The notes: generated from the letters alone by a model not told the origin. A DNA stretch of 64,000 nucleotides from Nitrospirota bacterium (GCA_016201865.1 JACQCA010000010.1:1-64000); one strand, 5' to 3'; numbered from the stretch's first letter, positions 18,121 to 28,557 are shown. Numbers and translations: made by a program.

Positions 18121-18318
18121 TTGCGCAACCCGAGCCGAGCGAGAAAAAGATCGGGTTCCGTGCGAAAGAAGCTTCGCTCGATTTAGAATAAATCCGGGCC
18201 GTCTGTGGAAGGTCTTGACAGGGTCTTGGAACGGTGAGAGAATCTCAATGCTTTTTGAATATTTTACGAACCCAGACAAGTAGGCCAACCTAATTATGTT
18301 TAAACTCAGAGGTCCCTC

Positions 18319-18780
18319 GTGACGAATACAGACATTGGAGTCGCTGTCACGTTCATTCTTGGAATAGGAAACCTGCTCTACACATGGACGGCCAGCAAAC
18401 GTGCCGTATACGTCAACACGGTGACGTCGGAGCGTGTGAAAAGAATTGATAAGATCCGTGAGAACGTGGCTACGTTGTGCTCGTTGTGCGACCAATGGAT
18501 GCTTCATCGTACCCAGGACTCGACGCCTAACCTCCAGCAACAGATTGTACGGGCAAAGAACGAGGTCAGGTTGCATCTCAATCCCGATGACCCGGAAGAC
18601 CGAGACATCGAGCGACTGCTTGAACGCCTCCCAAGCTGGACGAATTCGATGGCTCCCGAGGAATATTGGAAGCTTCAGGCCATTCTTGTGTCAGCCACCC
18701 AAACCAAGCTCAAATGCGAGTGGGAGAAGGTGAAAGATGAGGCAGTTCGTGGTAACCTTCCCACGAGGAAGGAGCGTTGA
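18319..18780 (+). CDS. Hypothetical membrane-anchored protein
   Basis: N-terminal TM VAVTFILGIGNLLYTW; otherwise unassigned. Confidence 0.5.
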   Translation: MTNTDIGVAVTFILGIGNLLYTWTASKRAVYVNTVTSERVKRIDKIRENVATLCSLCDQWMLHRTQDSTPNLQQQIVRAKNEVRLHLNPDDPEDRDIERLLERLPSWTNSMAPEEYWKLQAILVSATQTKLKCEWEKVKDEAVRGNLPTRKER

Positions 18781-18845
18781 GCCGGAAAGTGGAGTACATT
18801 TGCAGCTTACTTAATAGTTGGCTTTTATAAGGAGACATCACGCAC

Positions 18846-19244
18846 ATGAAAAAGCGCATCCTGGCTGTCTTGGCATACATGCTTCCGACATTTCCGCTCG
18901 GCTTCTTTTGGCACCTAACAATTTTTGCCGACTATTACAAGTCTCTGAACGTGTATCGAGAGGACATCATCATTCCTTTTGGAATTGCATCTATGCTTAT
19001 CCAAGGTGTAATTTGGTCGGTCGTTTATGAGCGCCTCTTCTCCGGTGAATCAATCTTAAAAGGCGCACTGAAGTTTGCTTTATTGGCGTGCCCTTTGGCA
19101 TGGAGCTTCATGGTTCTTGCCGTCAGTGCAAAACACCAAATGTCTTCCGTTAGTGGCTTTTTGCTTATTGAAACGGCCTTTATGCTGGTTCACTATGCAA
19201 TCGTTAGCCCTCTAATTGCGGCTGTTTATGCGCATAAAAGCTAA
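18846..19244 (+). CDS. Hypothetical membrane protein
   Basis: Multiple hydrophobic segments. Confidence 0.6.
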   Translation: MKKRILAVLAYMLPTFPLGFFWHLTIFADYYKSLNVYREDIIIPFGIASMLIQGVIWSVVYERLFSGESILKGALKFALLACPLAWSFMVLAVSAKHQMSSVSGFLLIETAFMLVHYAIVSPLIAAVYAHKS

Positions 19245-19248
19245 CAAG

Positions 19249-19533
19249 ATGTACATCCTGCGGATCGAACACCCCGTCCCTGACTTCAACGGCTGGAAGG
19301 AGGCCTTCGACAGCGATCCTGTCGGCCGGGAGAAGTCGGGCGTGCGTCGCTACCGGATCTTACGACCGATCGACAATGCAAACTACGTCATAATCGACCT
19401 CGAGTTCGACACCGCGAGCCAGGCAGAGGCCTTTCTTGCCGCGCTTCGTGTCCTGTGGGGTCGCGTCGAGAGTAAGGTAATGATGAATCCCCAGGCGCGG
19501 ATCGTCGAGGCGGTGGAAACAAAGGAGTATTAA
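19249..19533 (+). CDS. Conserved hypothetical (antibiotic biosynthesis monooxygenase-like fold suspected)
   Basis: MYILRIEHPVPDFNGWKEAFDSDPVGREKSGVRRYRILRPIDNANYVIIDLEFD. Confidence 0.6.
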   Translation: MYILRIEHPVPDFNGWKEAFDSDPVGREKSGVRRYRILRPIDNANYVIIDLEFDTASQAEAFLAALRVLWGRVESKVMMNPQARIVEAVETKEY

Positions 19534-19607
19534 TTCTGTGGAGACCATATTTAAATATTGATTCTATGCAAGTAAAGAAATAGGGTTTCCTGAAGGAGTA
19601 AAATTCC

Positions 19608-20093
19608 ATGCAAAAAATAACCCCATGCTTGTGGTTCGATCACCAAGCCGAAGAGGCGGTAAATTTTTATATCTCTATTTTTAAGAATTCAAAGATCGTG
19701 AGCGTTACTCGTTATGGAGAAGCAGGAGCAGAGGTCTCCGGAAGACCGAAGGGAACGGTAATGACGATTACATTCCAGCTCGACGGGCAAGAATTTATGG
19801 CGTTAAACGGCGGTCCCATATTCAAATTCACTGAGGCGGTATCGTTCATCGTGAACTGCAAGACGCAGATGGAACTGGACGAGCTGTGGGAGAAGCTCTC
19901 CAAAGGCGGAGAAAAAGGACGCTGCGGTTGGCTGCAAGACAAGTATGGCCTATCATGGCAGATGGTTCCCACGGCCATCGGCAAGATGATGACTGACGCC
20001 GATCCCGCAAAATCGGAGCGAGTGATGAAGGCGCTGCTTCAAATGAGTAAACTCGACATTAAAACCTTAAAGCAAGCCTATGAACAACAATAA
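19608..20093 (+). CDS. VOC family protein (PhnB-like)
   Basis: ITPCLWFDHQAEEAVNFYISIFKNSKI...CGWLQDKYGLSWQMVP. Confidence 0.92.
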   Translation: MQKITPCLWFDHQAEEAVNFYISIFKNSKIVSVTRYGEAGAEVSGRPKGTVMTITFQLDGQEFMALNGGPIFKFTEAVSFIVNCKTQMELDELWEKLSKGGEKGRCGWLQDKYGLSWQMVPTAIGKMMTDADPAKSERVMKALLQMSKLDIKTLKQAYEQQ

Positions 20094-20125
20094 GGTGTCA
20101 CCACAATCTGCCACGTCCCTACCGC

Positions 20126-23100
20126 CTATCCGACTTCCGTCCTGAAATATTTCGCATCCGGATGATGAAAGACGACGGCCGAGACGGAGGCCTCCGGGTC
20201 CATCATGTCGCCGTCGGTCAATTCGAGGCCGATTCGCGCGGTGGTGTCCAGTAGCTTGAAGAGCTTGTGCTGGTCGGCGAGGTTCGGGCAGGCGGGGTAG
20301 CCGAAGGAGACGCGTACGCCGCGGTATTTTTTCCGGAAGAGATCGTACGGCGTGAAGGCGGATGGGTCCGGAAAACCCCAGTCGGCCCGGATTTTTTTGT
20401 GCAGCCATTCCGCGAAGGCCTCGGCCGCCTCGATCGCCACGGCCTGTAGCGTGTGTGAACGGAGATAGTCTCCTGCCTCCTTCCATTCGGTCGACAGTTT
20501 CCTCACGCCGCGCCCGCAGGTGACGGCGAACATCGCAACAGTGTCCGTCTCTTTGGACTCGACGTCGCGGCAGTAATCCGAAAGGCAGAGCCGCTCGCCG
20601 GAGGGCTGCCGTGGGAATGTAAAGGTCTCGATCACGCGCGCCGGACCGTCCGGATCGTAAATCAAAAGATCGTCGCCGCGCGACCGGCAGGGGAAGAACC
20701 GGTAGATTCCCTGTGCCGTGATATATTTCTTGGCGATCGCCTCCTTCTTAAACTCCTCCACCGTACGGAAAAGTTTGACGGCCGTCTCATCTTTTTCGGC
20801 CAGAAGCTTTTCGAGGTTCCCCTTCAGTCCGAGATGTTTTCCGTACAGCATCGCGGGATTGATGTAAGAAAAGATTTCACTGACAGGCGCGTTCTTCAGC
20901 ACGTGGAGATCGGCGTCCGGCGGCGCCTGCAGAGGAGCATCTCTCCTCACGGCCGAACGGACGGCCACGGGCGAAGAAACGGTTGCGGGACGTTGAGCCT
21001 GGTCATCGGCAAGCTGCACGCGGTGTTCACGGTTTTCCTGTACTTTTCGAAGAAAGGCGTCCCGTGTATCCTTGTTCATCAACTGATTGGCGATATCGAG
21101 CCCGTTCATCGCGTCCTTGGCATAGATTACCGGGCCGTCATATTCGGCCGCGATCTTGGTGTTCGTGAATTTTTTGGTCAGCGCGGCGCCGCCAACGAGG
21201 ATCGGGATATCGATTCCGGCTGCCTTGAAGTCCTGGGCCGTCACGACCATTTGGTGTGCCGACTTTACCAGAAGCCCGGACAGTCCGATCGCGTCCGGTT
21301 GTTCGCGTTTGTAGGCCGCGATCAATTCTTCCGGCGGGACCTTGATCCCGAGGTTGACGATCTTGTAGCCGTTGTTGCCCAGAATGATCTCGACGAGATT
21401 TTTCCCGATGTCGTGGACGTCGCCCTTCACCGTGGCCAGTATGATCTTACCGCGTGCGGCCGTATCGGACTTCTCCATAAATTGTTCGAGATGGCGCACC
21501 GCGGCCTTCATCGCCTCGGCCGATTGAAGCACCTCGGCCACGATCAATTCATTGTTATTGAACAGCCGTCCGACTTCGTCCATTCCGGCCATCAATGGGC
21601 CGTTGATGATCTCAAGCGGGCTTCGATTTTTTCTCGCTTCATCCAGATCTTCAACGAGGCCGTCCTTCGATCCCTCGATAATGTAACGCGCGAGCCGTTC
21701 ATCCAGTGATAAAGATGTCTTCGGTTTTTTCGCGGCCGGTTTCTTTGCACGGAAATATTCGGCAAAGGCCGCGACGGGATCGGTTCCCCGCCAAAAGATC
21801 AGGTCTTCGGCCAGCCGGCGTTCTTCCTCCGGGATGGACGGGTAGCGTTCCAGTTTTTCGGCATTGACGATCGCATAGTCCAGACCGGCCTTGACGCAGT
21901 GGTAAAGAAAGACGGCATTCAAGACCTCACGCCCGGCCGGCGGGAGGCCGAACGAGACGTTGCTGATCCCCAGAATCGTCTTGACGCCCGGCAACGCCTC
22001 CTTGATCATCCGGATTCCCTCGATCGTTTCGGGCGCCGAGCCGATATAGTTGGCGTCGCCCGTTCCGACCGGGAAGACGAGCGGGTCGAAAATGATGTCC
22101 CGGACGGGGATGCCGTACTTGTTCACCAGTAAATCGTGCGACCGTTTCGCGATTTCGAGCTTGCGCTTCCGCGTGACGCCCATGCCCTGGACCTTGTCCT
22201 CGTCGATGCAGCCGACAACGACCGCGCCGCCGTATTTTTTGATCAGCGGCACGATCTTCTCGTACCGTTCCTCGCCGTCCTCCAGGTTGATCGAGTTGAT
22301 GACGCATTTTCCCTGGCAATGTTTGAGCGCGGCCTCGGTCACGGCGGCATCGGTCGAGTCGATCATGATCGGGGCCTTGACCTTTTTGTTCAGTATCTGG
22401 ATAAACCGGTCCATGTCCGAAAACTCGTCACGATCCGGATTGGCCATGCAGACGTCCAGCACTTGTGCGCCGGTCTTCACCTGTGCGCGGCCGACCTCGG
22501 CCCCTTCCTCGATCTTTTCGTTGACGATCAGGTCCTTGAACTTACGGCTGCCGATCACGTTCGTCCGCTCACCGACGATGATCGGGCGGTTGTCCTCTTC
22601 AATAGGCAGATAGTCAATTCCGGAGACGGCCGGCTTGATATTCGTCTGAGGGCTGCGCGGCTTTTTGCCTTTGACCATTCCGGCGATCGCTTTAATATGC
22701 TCCGGCGTCGTGCCGCAGCAGCCCCCGACCAGATTGATCCAGCCTTCGTCCGCAAATCGTGCCAGTTTGGTCGAGAGCGATTCGGGCGTCTCGGTATATT
22801 TCCCTTCCTCGTCCGGCAGTCCGGCATTGGGATAGACGCTGATATAACAGGTCGCCAGCGCCGCGAGCGTTCGGATATGGTCCGTCATGAATTCCGGCCC
22901 GGTCGCGCAGTTCAGCCCGATCGAGAAAAGCGGCAGATGTTCAAGTGACGTGTACAACGCTTCCACCGCTTGACCGGCCAGCATCGTTCCGGTTCGCTCG
23001 ATCGTGGCCGAGATCATCAAGGGAAGTTCCCGGCCAGATTCGTTCAGCGCCTTCAGTATTCCGATGGCCGCGGCTTTGAGGTTCAACGTATCCTGCGCCG

Positions 23101-23587
23101 TCTCGAGCAGAAGAAGATCGGCGCCGCCCTCGATCAGGCCTTTCGTTTGTAGATAAAACGATTCGGAGAGTTGATCGAAGGTCACGCCGCCGGTGACGAG
23201 CAGCGTCTTGGTCGTCGGCCCCATTGCGCCAGCGACGAGCCGCGGACGGTCCGGTGTCGACAGCCGATCCGCCGCCGCGCGTGTGAGCCGTGCCCCGGCA
23301 CGGTTGATCTCGATAACTTTGTCTTGCAGTGCATACTCGGCCAGAACGATCGAGGTCCCACCAAAGGTGTTCGTCTCGACGATATCAGCGCCGGCCGTCA
23401 GATAGGCTTCATGGATGGCTTGGATCACATCGGGCCGCGTGATGTTTAAATATTCATTGCAGCCCTCGTATTCCGGCCCGCCAAAATCCTTCGCCGTGAG
23501 GTTCCGATTCTGAATCTGCGTCCCCATCGCGCCGTCGATCACCAGAATGCGCTCGGAGAGAATCTGTTTGAGTCGTGAGATGTCCAT
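20126..23587 (-). CDS. metH: Cobalamin-dependent methionine synthase
   Basis: DGAMGTQIQ, GGCCGTTPEHI, DVHDIGKNLV (B12), C-terminal activation domain. Confidence 0.96.
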   Translation of the reverse strand: MDISRLKQILSERILVIDGAMGTQIQNRNLTAKDFGGPEYEGCNEYLNITRPDVIQAIHEAYLTAGADIVETNTFGGTSIVLAEYALQDKVIEINRAGARLTRAAADRLSTPDRPRLVAGAMGPTTKTLLVTGGVTFDQLSESFYLQTKGLIEGGADLLLLETAQDTLNLKAAAIGILKALNESGRELPLMISATIERTGTMLAGQAVEALYTSLEHLPLFSIGLNCATGPEFMTDHIRTLAALATCYISVYPNAGLPDEEGKYTETPESLSTKLARFADEGWINLVGGCCGTTPEHIKAIAGMVKGKKPRSPQTNIKPAVSGIDYLPIEEDNRPIIVGERTNVIGSRKFKDLIVNEKIEEGAEVGRAQVKTGAQVLDVCMANPDRDEFSDMDRFIQILNKKVKAPIMIDSTDAAVTEAALKHCQGKCVINSINLEDGEERYEKIVPLIKKYGGAVVVGCIDEDKVQGMGVTRKRKLEIAKRSHDLLVNKYGIPVRDIIFDPLVFPVGTGDANYIGSAPETIEGIRMIKEALPGVKTILGISNVSFGLPPAGREVLNAVFLYHCVKAGLDYAIVNAEKLERYPSIPEEERRLAEDLIFWRGTDPVAAFAEYFRAKKPAAKKPKTSLSLDERLARYIIEGSKDGLVEDLDEARKNRSPLEIINGPLMAGMDEVGRLFNNNELIVAEVLQSAEAMKAAVRHLEQFMEKSDTAARGKIILATVKGDVHDIGKNLVEIILGNNGYKIVNLGIKVPPEELIAAYKREQPDAIGLSGLLVKSAHQMVVTAQDFKAAGIDIPILVGGAALTKKFTNTKIAAEYDGPVIYAKDAMNGLDIANQLMNKDTRDAFLRKVQENREHRVQLADDQAQRPATVSSPVAVRSAVRRDAPLQAPPDADLHVLKNAPVSEIFSYINPAMLYGKHLGLKGNLEKLLAEKDETAVKLFRTVEEFKKEAIAKKYITAQGIYRFFPCRSRGDDLLIYDPDGPARVIETFTFPRQPSGERLCLSDYCRDVESKETDTVAMFAVTCGRGVRKLSTEWKEAGDYLRSHTLQAVAIEAAEAFAEWLHKKIRADWGFPDPSAFTPYDLFRKKYRGVRVSFGYPACPNLADQHKLFKLLDTTARIGLELTDGDMMDPEASVSAVVFHHPDAKYFRTEVG

Positions 23588-23687
23588 GGCTCTTCCAATG
23601 AGGTTTCCCATTTTATCAGAGTCCGTTGGTCTTTATCTATCCCTTTTCTGCTTTGACAACCCGCGCGCGGGGATGGTAAGGTGGTGC

Positions 23688-24332
23688 GTGAAAACCGGGG
23701 ATGAATCAAGCGTGAGATACATCGTAATATGGGGATGGTTTTGGCTCGCGATGATCGCGGCGACGGTCGGCGGGGGAATAGGCCTCGCGACGGACGCGGC
23801 GGCCCAGGGCGGCATGATGCAGCAGGGCCGTGCCCCGCTTCCGGAGTTGCTTCCGGAGCAGCTTCCGGATCCCAAAACCGAAGGGGCCGGGCTCACGGTC
23901 CGGTACTGCGCACAGTGTCACAACCTGCCCAGTCCGGTCACCCACAGCGCGGAAGAGTGGCGCGAGGTGATGAGCCGTATGGACCGGTACATGTCCGGAC
24001 ATATGCGGCCTCACGGGATGATGCGGATCCACCGGCCCACGGCGGAGGAACAGGAGGCGCTGCTCCAATATCTTCAGCGAAACGCGCTGCGGACCTTTTC
24101 CGGTCCTTCCCTCCCTGACGCGGGATCACCCGGAGCCGAGCGGTACAAGACGGTCTGCGGCCGGTGCCACGCAGTTCCGGACCCGACTCTTCACACGGCC
24201 GGGGAATGGCCCTCGGTGGTGGAGCGGATGCGGCGGAACATGAAGGTGATGGGAAAACCGGCCATCATGGACGCTGAGAGGGCTGAGATCTCGGATTATC
24301 TGAAACGGCATGCCCGCCAGGGAACGGAGTAG
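23688..24332 (+). CDS. Diheme c-type cytochrome-like secreted protein
   Basis: Two CxxCH motifs (CAQCH, CGRCH) with N-terminal hydrophobic signal. Confidence 0.75.
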   Translation: MKTGDESSVRYIVIWGWFWLAMIAATVGGGIGLATDAAAQGGMMQQGRAPLPELLPEQLPDPKTEGAGLTVRYCAQCHNLPSPVTHSAEEWREVMSRMDRYMSGHMRPHGMMRIHRPTAEEQEALLQYLQRNALRTFSGPSLPDAGSPGAERYKTVCGRCHAVPDPTLHTAGEWPSVVERMRRNMKVMGKPAIMDAERAEISDYLKRHARQGTE

Positions 24333-24341
24333 GACCGACCG

Positions 24342-24560
24342 ATGCTTAAAGTCGTTGGGATGAAACAGATCAATGCGGTCTTTGAGATCACGGATCGGTT
24401 GGGGATCAACCGTGAATGGATCGAGATCCCGCTCGGGCCCGAATCGCCGGGGTCGGTCAAAAAACTTCCGAATGGGAAATATGAAATCATCGTGGATGCC
24501 GAGGTTCCGATCGAGCAATGGGTGTCTACAATGGAAGCCGAACTGAAGAAAATTATGTGA
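24342..24560 (+). CDS. Hypothetical protein
   Basis: Short ORF tightly linked downstream of the cytochrome. Confidence 0.5.
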   Translation: MLKVVGMKQINAVFEITDRLGINREWIEIPLGPESPGSVKKLPNGKYEIIVDAEVPIEQWVSTMEAELKKIM

Positions 24561-24566
24561 GGATGA

Positions 24567-24854
24567 ATGCCGCAGCCGCTTGAATTGAACGATCCCGAAA
24601 GGATCAACCAATTATTGACCAAGATCGCACTGACCGGAAGAGGTTTCACCACCGAATGTCTTCTGGCCGAGGTGATCGACGTCGGGATCACCTATCCCGA
24701 CCACTTGAAAGCCACCGGCGAGGATCCCGACGCCTCCTACGACGGAAAATCACCCGCCTGGGCGGTCTACCACATCCGGCAGGGCAAAAAGGTTTTCATG
24801 GTCTACGGCGGCGGGGGCAAGGAACGCCGGACCCAGGTGACCGAAACGCCGTAG
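24567..24854 (+). CDS. Hypothetical protein
   Basis: ORF with RBS, co-directional with neighbours. Confidence 0.55.
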   Translation: MPQPLELNDPERINQLLTKIALTGRGFTTECLLAEVIDVGITYPDHLKATGEDPDASYDGKSPAWAVYHIRQGKKVFMVYGGGGKERRTQVTETP

Positions 24855-24894
24855 TGCGAAACTCCACGCTATGAACTGCGGTGATAATTTTTTG

Positions 24895-24923
24895 TTGACA
24901 GCATGGCGAAAGAGCGTTATCTT
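24895..24923 (+). promoter_or_regulatory. Sigma70-like promoter TTGACA-N17-TATCTT
   Basis: Upstream of the 24976 CDS. Confidence 0.55.
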
Positions 24924-24975
24924 GGCGAGGGCGGGATTGAGAAGGATTATCTCTTGAGGTCGGAGAGGAAAAGCC

Positions 24976-26007
24976 ATGGATCTGACCGGTCAAGGAAAGT
25001 CTGAAGCGCCTCGAGCCAATTGGGCCGGAAACCAGCCCAATTACGTCATGGTGAAGTTCTTGGACGGGGAAGAACTGGACGGGACGGTCAACGCGTTCAG
25101 TCCTCAGCGACCGACCTTCTTTCTTCGCACCAATGATCTCGCACCGGAAGCCACGGCCCGCGAAATCAGTTTTGTCGCTGTTAAAACCGTTTCGTTTATG
25201 CGGAATCGTCAAGGCACCAAGGGCCCGGTCGGGTTCTCGCGGTCGGCGCGGCTGGTGACCGTTCGGTTTCTCGACCGCGAAACGCTTCGCGGGATCGCCG
25301 AGAATTATCAGGGGAATCGCCAGGGCTTTTTTCTTGCACCAATCTCGAGCGAGGATGTGGATAGGATCTATATCCCGATCACGGCTGTTCGAGACGTAAC
25401 GTCGGTAAAACGACTCGGCGAGATCCTGACCGAAGAGGGGATGGCCACGCCGGAGATGGTGGAACGAGCCATCGCCCGCCAGGAACAGCTTCGCCGGCAA
25501 CCGCTCGGTGAAATTCTTGTAAAACAGCAGGCGATCGATCCCAAGCAACTGGAAGAAGGGCTCCGCCTGCAGCGGGAAAAGGCCGGGAAAAAACTGGGCG
25601 AGATTTTGGTGGAACGGCGCATGGTCGATCCGACACGGCTTGAAGCGGCGTTGGCGGTGCAGCATCGCCAACGCACCATGCGTCTCGGCGAGATCTGCGC
25701 CGAAATGGGCTGTCCGGACGACCAGGTCGTTCGGGCGCTGGCGATCCAGTACAATGTTCCGTTCGTCGAGCTGTCGCATCAGACGGTGGATCCGTCGCTC
25801 CGACGCGTTGTTCCCGAAGAGGTCGCCCGGCGTCATCGGGTGATGCCGCTTGACCTACAGAATAATGTCCTGACCATTGCCGTGGCCGATCCGGTGGACA
25901 ATCCGGCCAAAGAAGAGCTGCGGGCTAAAACCGGTCTCACCGTGGTGGAATCCGTGGCCACGCCGGATGCGATCGGACGGGCCATCGAGCAATTCTATAG
26001 TCTATAA
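24976..26007 (+). CDS. MshEN/GspE N-terminal domain protein without ATPase
   Basis: Repeated LGEIL-type MshEN motifs and C-terminal NVLTIAVADPVDNPAKEELRAKTGL; no Walker A. Confidence 0.8.
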   Translation: MDLTGQGKSEAPRANWAGNQPNYVMVKFLDGEELDGTVNAFSPQRPTFFLRTNDLAPEATAREISFVAVKTVSFMRNRQGTKGPVGFSRSARLVTVRFLDRETLRGIAENYQGNRQGFFLAPISSEDVDRIYIPITAVRDVTSVKRLGEILTEEGMATPEMVERAIARQEQLRRQPLGEILVKQQAIDPKQLEEGLRLQREKAGKKLGEILVERRMVDPTRLEAALAVQHRQRTMRLGEICAEMGCPDDQVVRALAIQYNVPFVELSHQTVDPSLRRVVPEEVARRHRVMPLDLQNNVLTIAVADPVDNPAKEELRAKTGLTVVESVATPDAIGRAIEQFYSL

Positions 26008-26091
26008 CGGATTTTCTTGCGGCCCTACGGCTTGATCCGCATAGGGCATGGAATGCGCGCAGCACCATTCCATCTACGGAGTGCTACCCGT

Positions 26092-26700
26092 ATGGAAACG
26101 ACGGTGGGTCCAAAGCGAACCGCAATCTTTGTTTCCCGCGGCATGGGTCGGCCGCGGTTCTTCCTGATCTTCTCTTGGCTGCTTTTGACCGGCTGTTCGG
26201 TCCATGGAATCGTCCCGACCCGATTGACCTATACCTATCCTCCGGCCGAACCGATGGCCTACGAAACCGACGCGGGATTCGGAGCGATCGCCTTCATCGA
26301 CGGACGGGCGTTCGACCTCTATCTGCCCTATTTCAACAGAGACGTCAAAGGCCGGCCGAAGCGATTTGTCTTTCTGCCGGTGGATCCATCGAACGTTCAG
26401 TGGCTCGGCAAACCCGCAGGGGGTGCGCGGGACCCGGACATCGAGGCCCATTTTGCGCTCGATGCGGAAGAGGTTAAGAATAAAAGCGGAGACGCCTTGG
26501 TTCAATTGAACCGCGGGGCGCTCGTGATCACGTTTCCAGCAAAGGATGAGTACCAGGGGCTTGCCGGTCAAACCCTTTGGCTTGTGCCGTCGGTCGGTTG
26601 GGACCAGGTCGTTCATTTCCGCGGTCTGTATGTCACGCGGCCGTCCGACCTCCCCGAATCGCTCGGCTTCCAGTTCTCGCGGGAAGCCGAGGCGCCTTAG
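26092..26700 (+). CDS. Putative lipoprotein, unknown function
   Basis: Signal peptide with lipobox LLLTGC. Confidence 0.65.
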   Translation: METTVGPKRTAIFVSRGMGRPRFFLIFSWLLLTGCSVHGIVPTRLTYTYPPAEPMAYETDAGFGAIAFIDGRAFDLYLPYFNRDVKGRPKRFVFLPVDPSNVQWLGKPAGGARDPDIEAHFALDAEEVKNKSGDALVQLNRGALVITFPAKDEYQGLAGQTLWLVPSVGWDQVVHFRGLYVTRPSDLPESLGFQFSREAEAP

Positions 26701-26714
26701 GAGGAACCGGAATC

Positions 26715-27023
26715 GTGTCGATCTCGGCGGAACGCCGCGCCAGCAAACGAATTCACTTCGTCCAGGAGGTGGAAGTCGTCGGCGTCGGAATGCGCCGCTG
26801 TTCGGATCTGAGCATCGGCGGAATGTATCTCGAAACCGTCGTCGGCTTTCCGGCCGGCAGTCTTCTTCGGCTTCGGTTTAAGCTTCGCGGCGCGGAAGAG
26901 CCTCTCTTGGAGATCCAGGCCCGTGTCTTATACGCGCATGAAAATGTGGGCGTGGGCCTGGCCTTTGTCGATCTTCCTCCGGAGGACCGCGAAAAGCTCC
27001 GGAAATTTGTGGACCAAGGGTAG
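26715..27023 (+). CDS. PilZ domain protein
   Basis: RRASKR and DLSIGGM motifs. Confidence 0.85.
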   Translation: MSISAERRASKRIHFVQEVEVVGVGMRRCSDLSIGGMYLETVVGFPAGSLLRLRFKLRGAEEPLLEIQARVLYAHENVGVGLAFVDLPPEDREKLRKFVDQG

Positions 27024-27045
27024 GGAAGACTAAAACGGGATCACC

Positions 27046-28377
27046 TCAATCCTTTTTCTTTCTTTTCTTTTTCTCCCGAATCTGTTCCAGCCGTTCCTTG
27101 ATCTGTTTCTCATGACCGCTCTCGGTCGGCTCGTAGTATCGTTCTCCCACAAGTTTTTCCGGTAGATAGCCCTGCGGTGCGATCTGATCCGGAAAATCGT
27201 GCGGGTATTGATAGTCCTTGCCGTAGTTGAGCTCCTTCATCAACCGGGTCGGCGCATTGCGAAGATGCAGCGGAACGGGAAGGCTCCCGCGCTCCTTCGC
27301 GGCCTTCGCCGCTTTCTTGTAAGCCATGTAGCTTGCGTTGCTCTTCGGCGCCGTTGCGAGATAGGTTGCGGCCTGACTCAACGGGATCCAGCCCTCCGGC
27401 AGTCCGACGGCATGAAATGCATTCAAGGCCGCGACGGCGAGCGGCAAGGCCTGCGGATCGGCATTGCCGATATCTTCCGAGGCAAAGATCACCATTCGCC
27501 GCGCGATGAAGAGCGGATCCTCCCCGGCCTCGAGCATACGGGCGAGATAATAGACCGCCGCATCCGGATCGCTGACGCGCATGCTCTTGATGAAGGCCGA
27601 GATGATGTTGTAATGCTCCTCGCGGTCCTTGTCGAACAGCAGCAGACGGTTCTGCGCCGCCTCCCGGACCTCTTTCTCGGTCAGATGCCGTTCCCCTTTT
27701 TCTTCGGGACAGAGCGAGACGGCCGCTTCGAGAAGGTTCAGCGCACAGCGCGCATCTCCCTCGGCCCAGTCGGCCATCTCTTGTAGAAGTTCCGGCGTGT
27801 GGTCAATTTTCATCTTGCCCAGACCGCGCTCCGGATCGGCGAGAGCCTGTTGTAAGATGCGCACGATGTGGTCGGCGGTTAATGGTTTCAGTATCAAGAC
27901 GCGGCATCGGGAGAGAAGCGGGGCGTTGACTTCAAAACTCGGATTCTCGGTCGTGGCGCCCATCAGTATGATCGTTCCGTCCTCCACGTGGGGAAGAAAG
28001 GCGTCCTGCTGGCTGCGGTTGAACCGGTGGATCTCGTCCACGAAGAGAATCGTCCGCTTCCCTTCGCTTTTTTTCCGGACCCTGGCCTCACCCACGACTT
28101 CGCGGACCTCTTTCACGCCGGCCAGCACGGCCGAGAAAAAGACGAAGTGGCATTTCGTGGCCTGTGCGATGATCCGCGCGAGGGTCGTTTTGCCGGATCC
28201 GGGCGGGCCCCAGAAGATGATCGAGGGAGGATGGTCCGATCCTAAAATGGTCGATAGAAAATGGCCCGGGCCAACGAGATGTTCCTGTCCGGCAAATTCC
28301 TCAAGACTCCGGGGACGCATCCGCTCGGCCAGCGGGGGCAGGGGTGCTTTTTGATCTTTCGTGTCGAAAAGATCCAT
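27046..28377 (-). CDS. rarA: Replication-associated recombination protein A (AAA ATPase)
   Basis: [50 protein letters not shown]. Confidence 0.96.
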   Translation of the reverse strand: MDLFDTKDQKAPLPPLAERMRPRSLEEFAGQEHLVGPGHFLSTILGSDHPPSIIFWGPPGSGKTTLARIIAQATKCHFVFFSAVLAGVKEVREVVGEARVRKKSEGKRTILFVDEIHRFNRSQQDAFLPHVEDGTIILMGATTENPSFEVNAPLLSRCRVLILKPLTADHIVRILQQALADPERGLGKMKIDHTPELLQEMADWAEGDARCALNLLEAAVSLCPEEKGERHLTEKEVREAAQNRLLLFDKDREEHYNIISAFIKSMRVSDPDAAVYYLARMLEAGEDPLFIARRMVIFASEDIGNADPQALPLAVAALNAFHAVGLPEGWIPLSQAATYLATAPKSNASYMAYKKAAKAAKERGSLPVPLHLRNAPTRLMKELNYGKDYQYPHDFPDQIAPQGYLPEKLVGERYYEPTESGHEKQIKERLEQIREKKKRKKKD

Positions 28378-28557
28378 GAGACCATCCTGTTGATGCCGAA
28401 TAGAATCGCACATTCATCCTGGATTTGCAACGTCGTCAGAAAGGCCCGCGGCGCGATCTCGCATTGATTTAGCTGCTCGGAATTGCTATCATGCAGCCGT
28501 TTTCAAACGCATGATTGAAGATGGTTGTTTTGTTTCTGGACGGCCGGTGCAAAGCGG

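Noticed and set aside
20834-21709. 291-aa plus-strand ORF inside metH
   Set aside because: Shadow of metH; compositional artefact.
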